The translations under genes were made by a program, and so were the position numbers. From the NCBI GenBank assembly GCA_030838305.1, contig JAUTWY010000237.1, positions 1 to 5,843 on the forward strand: a DNA stretch of 5,843 bases. Reading direction: 5' to 3'. The notes under the pieces are model-generated. The model made no database searches, was not told the origin of the DNA, and saw only the letters and a list, made by a program, of their open reading frames with translations. The stretch is from Acidobacteriaceae bacterium (GTDB lineage Bacteria; Acidobacteriota; Terriglobia; Terriglobales; Acidobacteriaceae). Below are positions 1 to 4,870 of the stretch, piece after piece; within the stretch, counting starts at the first letter, position 1, and the number at the start of each line of letters is the position of its first letter.

Positions 1-20
1 ATCGTTCTGTTTGTTAGAGG

Positions 21-40
21 CTTCTTCGGGGCAGAAGAAG
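21..40. terminator. Short hairpin downstream of the cytochrome c gene; possible weak terminator
   Basis: Arms CTTCTTC (21-27) and GAAGAAG (34-40) are perfect 7-bp complements around a 6-nt loop. The hairpin lies about 50 nt beyond the stop codon of the minus-strand cytochrome gene, where a terminator would be expected. No T-run follows it on either strand, so it does not meet the usual intrinsic-terminator pattern. It could equally be a chance repeat or a transcript-stabilising 3' hairpin. Bases 1-91 hold no recognisable gene. Confidence 0.25.
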
Positions 41-91
41 GTAAATAATCGTTACGATAAGGTAAAAGCTCGTAAATTGGGCGGGAGTGCT

Positions 92-430
92 CTATTTCCC
101 TTTTTCCAGAGTGCGAATGTACTTCACCAAAGCGTCGATTTGGTCCTTACTCAGCCGACTCCCGAATGCAGGCATATTTCCTCGCCCTTCGGCGATCACG
201 CCAGCCAGTTGCGCATCAGACTGCTGTTGAACTTGCGCCGAGTGAAAATCCGCGACGTGTAAGCTCTTTCCCACTGGGCTGCCACGTCCGTCCTGGCCGT
301 GGCAGGAGACACAGTTCGTTTTGTAGGCGGCTGCTGCCGAGTTGTTCGCCGGCTGTCCGAACCCAAGCCATGCGGTCGTTCCTAAGAAAGTTGCCATTGT
401 TAAGCTTCTCGCGATTAGTCTCTTGAACAT
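92..430 (-). CDS. Small exported mono-haem c-type cytochrome (cytochrome c class I-like)
   Basis: This 112-residue protein is predicted to carry electrons in the periplasm through one covalently bound haem c. Residues 1-25 form a signal peptide: a basic start (MFKRLIAR) followed by a hydrophobic stretch ending near LGFG. The haem-attachment motif CVSCH is at 40-44 and is followed by GQDGRG, typical of class I / cbb3-like cytochrome c domains. The probable distal ligand is Met86 in NMPAFG. The C-terminal helix (SKDQIDALVKYIRTL) matches the family's last helix. The length is normal for a single-domain cytochrome c. The start at 430 has a weak AGGT (441-444 on the minus strand) 10 nt upstream. 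An overlapping ATG at 440 is out of frame. The gene is divergent from iorA; because IorAB has no flavin subunit here, this cytochrome is a reasonable candidate electron acceptor, which is inference. It could instead serve an unrelated oxidase. Confidence 0.9.
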   Translation of the reverse strand: MFKRLIARSLTMATFLGTTAWLGFGQPANNSAAAAYKTNCVSCHGQDGRGSPVGKSLHVADFHSAQVQQQSDAQLAGVIAEGRGNMPAFGSRLSKDQIDALVKYIRTLEKGK

Positions 431-493
431 AAATTTTCATACCTACAAGTGTAGATTCTCTCCAAACGTCTGCTGAACCAGCCGCGTGCATTT

Positions 494-508
494 CACCTGC
501 CAAAGGTG
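494..508. promoter_or_regulatory. Inverted repeat CACCT-N5-AGGTG, possible operator
   Basis: CACCT (494-498) and AGGTG (504-508) are perfect complements 5 nt apart, 64 nt upstream of the cytochrome c start. The arms are the same as those of the palindrome at 610-622 (TCACCT/AGGTGA) but with a longer centre. A shared binding protein is possible. The arms are only 5 bp, so chance is a serious alternative. Confidence 0.25.
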
Positions 509-609
509 GCGGGTGCGTGGAAGTCAGGGAAAAATGTGGAAGGTCGGTTGCAGGCATCCTTGCTGTTTGCAACGAACAACATTCAGAAATTTCTCGAATG
601 TATTCCGAT

Positions 610-622
610 TCACCTGAGGTGA
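610..622. promoter_or_regulatory. Perfect 13-bp palindrome TCACCTGAGGTGA, possible operator
   Basis: Six-base arms TCACCT and AGGTGA flank a single central G, a form common in binding sites of dimeric regulators. It lies roughly mid-way between the divergent genes, 180 nt from the cytochrome c start and about 300 nt from the iorA start. No regulator gene is in the window to pair with it. Confidence 0.3.
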
Positions 623-812
623 GAGGTAAAGTGTGAGATGGCCGGCGTCCGTCGAGTGACCGCGGGCTGACGGTGTAGGTCGAAAGTGTCGAAAAATGGA
701 CTCAAGCGAATCACCGAGAGCTCTGAGGTTCGCTGTTGGTCGTCCTATCGTTTCATGGATTCAGTCACATGCCACAACCTCCTGCTCCACTCAACTTTGG
801 CATTCTCAATGC

Positions 813-825
813 ATCACGTGGTGAT
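813..825. promoter_or_regulatory. Inverted repeat ATCAC-GTG-GTGAT, possible operator
   Basis: Five-base arms at 813-817 and 821-825 are perfectly complementary around GTG. The inner TCAC/GTGA elements resemble those of the palindrome at 610-622. It lies 94 nt upstream of the iorA start, a plausible place for a site controlling iorAB. No adjacent -35/-10 pair was clear. Confidence 0.3.
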
Positions 826-837
826 CATAAGGGCACA

Positions 838-853
838 GGACATCTAAATGTCC
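838..853. promoter_or_regulatory. Inverted repeat GGACAT-CTAA-ATGTCC upstream of iorA
   Basis: Perfect 6-bp arms (838-843 and 848-853) flank a 4-nt centre, just 12 nt beyond the repeat at 813-825 and 65 nt before the iorA start. It could be an operator in DNA or a small hairpin in the mRNA leader. The arm sequence differs from the TCAC/GTGA repeats, so if functional it would bind something else. Confidence 0.3.
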
Positions 854-908
854 ACCAGCAAAATCGCAGGAATCGCAGTCACTCACTCGGCTCGATAAGG
901 GTGGATCT

Positions 909-914
909 AGAGGG
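909..914 (+). promoter_or_regulatory. Ribosome binding site deciding the iorA start
   Basis: AGAGGG ends 4 nt before the ATG at 919. The in-frame upstream candidates (TTG 736, ATG 769) have no comparable purine-rich site, and IorA-type proteins begin directly with a beta strand like IQLKVNG. This supports ATG 919. Confidence 0.6.
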
Positions 915-918
915 CAAT

Positions 919-1374
919 ATGATTCAACTCAAAGTTAACGGCGTGGCCCAAAGCTTTGATGGGGACCCCCAGATGCCGCTGCTTTGGTACTTGCGCGACA
1001 TCTTAGGTCTAACCGGAACGAAGTTTGGTTGCGGCATCGCGCTATGCGGCGCTTGTACTGTCCACAAGAATGGTGAAGCACTTCGCGCCTGCATTACCCC
1101 CATGAGTTCCCTCGCAGGAGCCGAGATCCGGACCATCGAAGATATCTCCGCTAACGGATTGCACCCCGTGCAAAAAATGTGGATGCAGTTCAATGTTCCA
1201 CAATGCGGCTACTGCCAGTCAGGTCAAATTATGCAGGCGATCGCCCTACTGAAAGACAAGCCGAAGCCCACCGACCAGGATATCGACGACGGCATGGCAG
1301 CGAACATCTGCCGCTGTGGAACGTATCAACGCATTCGCGCCGCCATAAAAGCTGCTGCGGAGGAAAGCGCATGA
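919..1374 (+). CDS. iorA: 2Fe-2S subunit of IorAB-type molybdenum hydroxylase
   Basis: This 151-residue small subunit of a xanthine oxidase-family hydroxylase relays electrons from the Mo centre to an external acceptor. The N-terminal plant-ferredoxin-like domain (1-75) carries cluster II ligands Cys38, Cys43, Cys46 and Cys58 (KFGCGIALCGACTV, then RAC). The C-terminal helical domain (80-151) carries cluster I ligands Cys96, Cys99, Cys131 and Cys133 (PQCGYCQSGQ, ICRCGTY). Gln95 is at the position that contacts the pterin cofactor in this family. All eight ligands are present and the length is standard. There is no signal peptide, so export would depend on the Tat signal of IorB. The stop codon overlaps the iorB start (ATGA), indicating translational coupling in one operon. 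The family name follows isoquinoline 1-oxidoreductase, but many relatives oxidise aldehydes or other heterocycles; the substrate is unknown. Confidence 0.93.
   Translation: MIQLKVNGVAQSFDGDPQMPLLWYLRDILGLTGTKFGCGIALCGACTVHKNGEALRACITPMSSLAGAEIRTIEDISANGLHPVQKMWMQFNVPQCGYCQSGQIMQAIALLKDKPKPTDQDIDDGMAANICRCGTYQRIRAAIKAAAEESA
1359..1364 (+). promoter_or_regulatory. Ribosome binding site of iorB, inside the iorA 3' end
   Basis: GGAGGA lies 6 nt before ATG 1371, which overlaps the iorA stop as ATGA. The site is stronger than that of iorA and fixes the iorB start, which places an intact Tat motif at residues 8-14. Confidence 0.8.
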
Positions 1375-3635
1375 GCTCGATCACCAACGTAAGCCGCCGT
1401 GGATTTCTAAAAGGGCTGGCAGGAGCGGGAGCGCTCGTCTTGGGAGCCTATTACCTGCCCAAGGCGTTGCAGCACGACGCCACACCTGGAAGAACGGATG
1501 CCGATCGGGCCCCGCTTCACCCGAACATCTTTGTAGGAATCGACACTGACGGCACGGTATACATTGTGGCGCATCGTTCGGAGATGGGCACAGTAATTCG
1601 TACCACCCTCCCGATGATAGTTGCAGACGAACTGGACGCCGATTGGAAGAGAATAAAGATCGATCAGGCTATCGGCGACGCCCGCTATGGTGATCAGAAC
1701 ACCGATGGCTCGCATTCCGTCCGCAGTTTTTTTGATGTCATGCGGCAGGCTGGCGCCACTGCGCGGCTAATGCTCATTCTTGCAGCGGCTCAGAAATGGG
1801 GAGTGCCTCCGACTGACTGCCAGACCGATCTGCACGCCGTCGTTCACCCGCCTACCGGTCGTCGCCTCGGCTACGGCGAACTCGCTACCGCCGCTTCGAA
1901 ACTGCCAGTTCCAACATCGGGAATCCGGCTCAAAACTCCGGATCAGTGGCGCTACATCGGCAAAGGTATGACCAGCTACGACCTCACGGAGCTGTGCACA
2001 GGAAGGGCTATCTACGGCGAGGACTTTCGCGTGAATGGCATGGTGTTCGCCTCCATCGAACATCCACCGGTCATTGGAGGCAAGGTTAGGTCGGTTGACA
2101 ATAGTGAGGCACTAAAAGTAGCGGGAGTTCGCCAAACTGTTCCCATAGACCCATTCAAACCGCCGCCCGCTTTTCAACCGTTAGGCGGGGTCGCTGTCAT
2201 CGCCGATAACACCTGGGCCGCTTTTCAAGGACGCAAGAAGTTGAAGATCGAGTGGGACCATGGGCCGAACGCAACTTACGATTCCGAGCAGTATAAGAAG
2301 GAATTGCAGGTCACCGCACGTAAGCCGGGGAAAGTTGTGCGCAACCAAGGAGACACGGAATCGGCCCTTTCCAACGGCGGCAGGGTTTTCGAGGCTGATT
2401 ACTATGTCCCTTTGCTGGCGCACGCTTCCATGGAACCGATGGTAGCCACTGCGGAATTTAGAGACGGCAAAGTCACGGCCTGGGCCCCCACGCAGAATCC
2501 GCAGGCGGCGCAAGCGATCATCGCGCAGGAACTGGGAATTGCGAAAGAGGATGTCATCTGTAACGTCACCCTTCTCGGTGGTGGCTTCGGAAGAAAGTCC
2601 AAGCCCGACTACGTTGCTGAAGCGGCAGTTCTCTCAAAGAAAGTTGGCCATCCGGTAAAGGTGGTTTGGACGCGGGAAGACGACATCAAATTCGATTATT
2701 TCAATGCCGTGGCCGCCATGTATATGAAGGCCACCACAGACGCAAAGGGAAGACCCACGGCCTGGCTGCAGCGATCCGTTTTTCCTCCTATCACATCTAT
2801 TTTTGACATCAACGCCGTCTATGGTGATCCCGGGCATCTGCAGCAGGGCTGGACGGATGTGCCGTACGATATCCCCAATCTCCGGGTAGAAAATGGCCCG
2901 GCTCCGGCGCACGTCCGGATCGGATGGCTGCGTTCGGTAGCGAATATTTACCATGCCTTCGCGGTGCAGACCTTCACGGACGAGTTAGCCCATCGTGCCG
3001 GTCGAGACCCACTCGAATATCTGCTCGAGTTAATCGGTCCACCGCGCACACTAAATTTCAGCGGCGTGAACTATCCAAATTACGGAGCGGATCTCGGTAC
3101 CTTTCCATGGGAGACTGGCCGCTTACGACGGGTCACCGAAATCGTTGCCGAGAAATCCGGCTGGGGCAAACGAAAGCTCGGAAAAGGCTCGGGAATTGGT
3201 ATTGCCGCCCATCGCAGCTTCTTGACCTACGTGGCCGCGGTAGTCGAAGTTGAAGTCAGCGATCAGGGAGATATCAAGATTCCGCGGGTGGACTATGTCG
3301 TCGATGCCGGACGCGTGGTAAACCCGGAGGTAACTCGTGCCCAGTTCGAAGGCGCCGCGGTGTTTGGAACCAGTGTGGCTCGCAGTGGAGAAATCACTGC
3401 TAAGAACGGTGTGATTGAACAATCCAACTTTGATACTTATCCGGTCGCGCGAATTAATGAAGCTCCTTACCAAACCAATGTATATCTCGTGGAAAGCGAC
3501 GCACCTCCCGCGGGTGTAGGTGAACCTGGCGTGCCACCGTTCATTCCAGCACTCTGCAACGCGATTTTTCTTGCGACGGGTAAACGGATTCGAGAGCTGC
3601 CGCTTTCAAGAACCAGCTTGGGTAAGAATTCATGA
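1371..3635 (+). CDS. iorB: Molybdopterin-binding large subunit of IorAB-type hydroxylase, Tat-exported
   Basis: This 754-residue catalytic subunit hydroxylates its substrate at a molybdopterin centre, probably with a cytosine dinucleotide cofactor as in relatives. It begins with a twin-arginine signal: SRRGFLK at 8-14, then the hydrophobic LAGAGALVLGAYYL. No clear AxA cleavage site is visible, so it may stay anchored. An a/b hammerhead-like domain starts near residue 211 (GRAIYGEDF). Family motifs follow: AHASMEP, PTQNPQAAQA (373-382), the cofactor loop GGGFGRKS (403-410), WTREDD, GWLRSV (518-523) with DELAHRAGRDPLEY after it, and AAHRSFLTYVA. The catalytic base is Glu718 in GVGEPGVPP. The C-terminal ATGKRIRELPL is typical of IorB. 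Length and motif order are complete, with no frameshift. The longer frame back to 1179 is only the unused alternate frame of iorA. No FAD subunit or XdhC-like maturation gene is next to it. The substrate could be an aldehyde or N-heterocycle and cannot be decided here. Confidence 0.93.
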   Translation: MSSITNVSRRGFLKGLAGAGALVLGAYYLPKALQHDATPGRTDADRAPLHPNIFVGIDTDGTVYIVAHRSEMGTVIRTTLPMIVADELDADWKRIKIDQAIGDARYGDQNTDGSHSVRSFFDVMRQAGATARLMLILAAAQKWGVPPTDCQTDLHAVVHPPTGRRLGYGELATAASKLPVPTSGIRLKTPDQWRYIGKGMTSYDLTELCTGRAIYGEDFRVNGMVFASIEHPPVIGGKVRSVDNSEALKVAGVRQTVPIDPFKPPPAFQPLGGVAVIADNTWAAFQGRKKLKIEWDHGPNATYDSEQYKKELQVTARKPGKVVRNQGDTESALSNGGRVFEADYYVPLLAHASMEPMVATAEFRDGKVTAWAPTQNPQAAQAIIAQELGIAKEDVICNVTLLGGGFGRKSKPDYVAEAAVLSKKVGHPVKVVWTREDDIKFDYFNAVAAMYMKATTDAKGRPTAWLQRSVFPPITSIFDINAVYGDPGHLQQGWTDVPYDIPNLRVENGPAPAHVRIGWLRSVANIYHAFAVQTFTDELAHRAGRDPLEYLLELIGPPRTLNFSGVNYPNYGADLGTFPWETGRLRRVTEIVAEKSGWGKRKLGKGSGIGIAAHRSFLTYVAAVVEVEVSDQGDIKIPRVDYVVDAGRVVNPEVTRAQFEGAAVFGTSVARSGEITAKNGVIEQSNFDTYPVARINEAPYQTNVYLVESDAPPAGVGEPGVPPFIPALCNAIFLATGKRIRELPLSRTSLGKNS

Positions 3636-3638
3636 GTT

Positions 3639-3685
3639 CTCGTCGAGCCGGGTGCACCATCTCGACGAGCATGTAAATCCTTTTT
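3639..3685. terminator. Hairpin between convergent genes, likely iorAB terminator
   Basis: CTCGTCGAG (3639-3647) and CTCGACGAG (3661-3669) are perfect 9-bp complements around a 13-nt loop, which itself contains the palindrome GGTGCACC (3651-3658). The hairpin starts 4 nt after the iorB stop and lies in the 80-bp gap before the convergent gene's stop at 3716. A T5 run follows at 3681-3685, but 11 nt away from the stem, farther than in classic intrinsic terminators. Nothing T-rich follows on the minus strand. A terminator or mRNA 3'-end hairpin for iorAB is the best reading. Confidence 0.45.
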
Positions 3686-3715
3686 GTCAGTCCCCCGTTG
3701 GCTTTTGCGCGCTAC

Positions 3716-4162
3716 TCATCTTGCGGCAATCGTTTGTTCCTTCACCCAGACACAGACTGCTTTCTTATTCGCTTCGGTGAGTTTTGCCTCTGGATGAATT
3801 GCAGTGTACACGCGCGGCGGCATCCTGCCAGTCGATATGAGCCCGCACATGGATTCCAATTTGTCACGTTTTTGCCATATCGAATATGTTTCCCACTCGG
3901 AAAAATCCAGCTTTTCCCTGCCTTCGCGCACGTGTTGCCCGATCCACCAGGAAAACGGAGCGACGTGGCTGTACCAAGGCCAGTCAGTGCGATTGGAGTG
4001 GCAGTTCCCACAAGCCCGCAATAAGATTCGCGCAGGTTCTGAATTCGACAAAAGCAGAAGTCCCCGATTTCCCGGCTCGACTGCAGGACTGTGCTCCGTC
4101 CCAAATCCTGCAACAATCACGGCCACGGCTGCCAATGCGACGATTGTTTTCAGTGTTCTCAT
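3716..4162 (-). CDS. Exported haem-binding-domain (Haem_bd-type) cytochrome
   Basis: This 148-residue protein resembles the haem-binding domain family found in Bacteroidetes, Acidobacteria and others, whose exact role is not established. Residues 4-21 form a hydrophobic signal peptide or anchor. The haem motif CGNCH is at 51-55, followed by the family signature SNRTDWPWYSHVAPFSWW (56-73), then HVREGREKLDFSEW (77-90). Met114 in GRMPP is the likely sixth ligand. The C-terminus (KLTEANKKAVCVWVKEQ) is the family's closing helix, with extra cysteines at 106 and 137 that could form a disulfide in the periplasm. The length is normal. The start at 4162 has no strong Shine-Dalgarno sequence upstream, so a slightly different start is possible, though the signal peptide argues for this one. 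It is convergent with iorB and therefore a separate transcription unit. A periplasmic redox role is inferred from the haem and its neighbours. Confidence 0.88.
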   Translation of the reverse strand: MRTLKTIVALAAVAVIVAGFGTEHSPAVEPGNRGLLLLSNSEPARILLRACGNCHSNRTDWPWYSHVAPFSWWIGQHVREGREKLDFSEWETYSIWQKRDKLESMCGLISTGRMPPRVYTAIHPEAKLTEANKKAVCVWVKEQTIAAR

Positions 4163-4513
4163 CGTTGAGTTTTACTCGTGACGTCGAACCGCTTGAGTTC
4201 TTGCAATTGTGAGGCCGGGAGAAGCATGAGTCCGTAGGTTCTTGTACCGGGGAGTCACTCTGCGGGCAGTGCTGAAGACCAACTTCACGAAGCGCCTGAC
4301 CGATTCGAATAGTTTGAGGCGAGTTCCTTATTGAGGTGATATTCGAGCCGGCATGGGATTTTGTGTCAGCGAGTGTCGCTATGTCGACGCATCTGTCAGT
4401 TAGGGGTCACTTCGGTGTTGAAGCGCATCCCCTTGACGGGCGGAATTAAGGTGAATACCGGATCGTGCTCTTGGTCTCAAAAATGCTCGCTCCGAGGACA
4501 GGAGATACAGCTT
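4163..4513. other. Intergenic stretch with no recognised gene
   Basis: These 351 bp separate the haem-binding protein (minus strand) from the possible small membrane protein (plus strand), so promoters for both should lie here. A frame in line with the small gene is open from 4361, but its upstream part reads as Cys/Arg-rich, non-protein-like sequence. A TTGACG at 4433-4438 is a possible -35 box, but the nearest -10-like hexamer (GAATAC, 4453-4458) is only 14 nt away, too close for a normal sigma-70 promoter. I see no RNA gene or strong repeat. Confidence 0.5.
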
Positions 4514-4648
4514 ATGGAGTCAACAATCGTAGACCAGGCCATCGTCACGATCCGAGTCATTAGTTGGGTGGCAATCATAATTGTTATGGGACTGATTTTT
4601 ACTATCATCGGTGCAAGCATTTACGAATCGCTTGGCAGCCTGCACTGA
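4514..4648 (+). CDS. Possible 44-residue single-helix membrane protein
   Basis: I do not recognise this small protein. Translation from ATG 4514 gives an acidic start (MESTIVDQ), one strongly hydrophobic helix at about 15-37 (from VISWVAIIIV to IGASIY), and a short tail ending SLGSLH. A single Arg14 at the N-terminal edge of the helix and no positive charge after it would favour the N-terminus in the cytoplasm. Support for a real gene is a GGAG (4501-4504) 9 nt before the ATG and a coherent transmembrane pattern. Against it are the short length and lack of a known family. It lies 222 bp before the peroxidase gene on the same strand and might be co-transcribed. One-helix proteins of this size are often subunits of respiratory complexes, but nothing in the sequence ties this one to such a complex. 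Confidence 0.45.
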   Translation: MESTIVDQAIVTIRVISWVAIIIVMGLIFTIIGASIYESLGSLH

Positions 4649-4830
4649 GATCGCTAATCGAATTTAGAGTTGCGGATACGATCTTTTCCGCGCAGCCCAT
4701 TCCCCTTCAGAAATGTGCGATCCCATCTGTGTCTTTAGCATGATCTCAGCGCAACCAATCTAATTACGGGAAAAGATTGCCCGGAACACCGTGTGGGGCG
4801 TGGTGGTACTTGGCTTGCAATTAGTTGACT

Positions 4831-4848
4831 ACCGCGAAACACCGCGAA
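4831..4848. repeat. Tandem direct repeat ACCGCGAA at 10-bp spacing
   Basis: ACCGCGAA occurs at 4831-4838 and 4841-4848, two copies one helical turn apart, ending 22 nt before the peroxidase start. Such spacing suits a regulator binding one DNA face, but the elements would lie within the leader or promoter core. Chance repetition cannot be excluded. Confidence 0.35.
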
Positions 4849-4859
4849 CCCGAAGTAGC

Positions 4860-4866
4860 AAGGAGG
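4860..4866 (+). promoter_or_regulatory. Strong ribosome binding site of the peroxidase gene
   Basis: AAGGAGG is a near-perfect Shine-Dalgarno sequence. It ends 4 nt before GTG 4871 and 13 and 16 nt before the in-frame ATGs at 4880 and 4883. The spacing favours GTG as the start, although 4 nt is short. ATG 4880 remains possible and would still leave a full signal peptide. Confidence 0.7.
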
Positions 4867-4870
4867 AACC

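Larger units (their letters stand above)
431..918. other. Divergent intergenic region between the cytochrome c gene and iorAB
   Basis: This 488-bp stretch separates two divergent genes and should contain both promoters. I found no convincing protein gene in it. The iorA frame stays open back to a TTG at 736, but that upstream part reads as polar, low-information sequence without family resemblance. The region is richer in short inverted repeats than the other intergenic gaps (494-508, 610-622, 813-825, 838-853, listed separately). It also has a direct repeat of AATCGCAG at 862-869 and 871-878. I could not assign confident -35/-10 boxes on either strand. Confidence 0.6.
4649..4870. other. Intergenic leader upstream of the peroxidase gene
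   Basis: This 222-bp stretch has no gene I can support. It holds a 5-bp GC-rich inverted repeat, GCGGA (4672-4676) with TCCGC (4687-4691), soon after the small gene's stop. A 6-bp inverted repeat, CAATCT (4756-4761) with AGATTG (4774-4779), follows. The tandem ACCGCGAA repeat just before the peroxidase is listed separately. None is strong enough to name as a terminator or operator. Confidence 0.4.

Noticed and set aside
216..572. 118-residue minus-strand frame overlapping the cytochrome c gene
   Set aside because: It is an out-of-frame shadow; its 3' half is the frame-shifted cytochrome coding sequence and its 5' part shows no protein-like pattern.
736..918. N-terminal extension of iorA by 61 codons (TTG 736 or ATG 769 start)
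   Set aside because: The extra residues are polar, lack any signal peptide or family resemblance, and have no good ribosome site, while ATG 919 has AGAGGG upstream and begins where IorA proteins normally begin.
1179..1370. 64-residue upstream extension of iorB within iorA
   Set aside because: It is the shifted frame of iorA coding sequence; the true start at 1371 has GGAGGA at good spacing and yields a proper Tat signal.
4433..4458. Sigma-70 promoter TTGACG ... GAATAC upstream of the small gene
   Set aside because: The 14-nt spacer is too short for a normal sigma-70 promoter and the -10 match is poor.
4361..4513. Longer version of the small membrane protein (95 residues)
   Set aside because: The upstream part is Cys/Arg-rich without fold-like features, and the internal ATG 4514 has the ribosome site.
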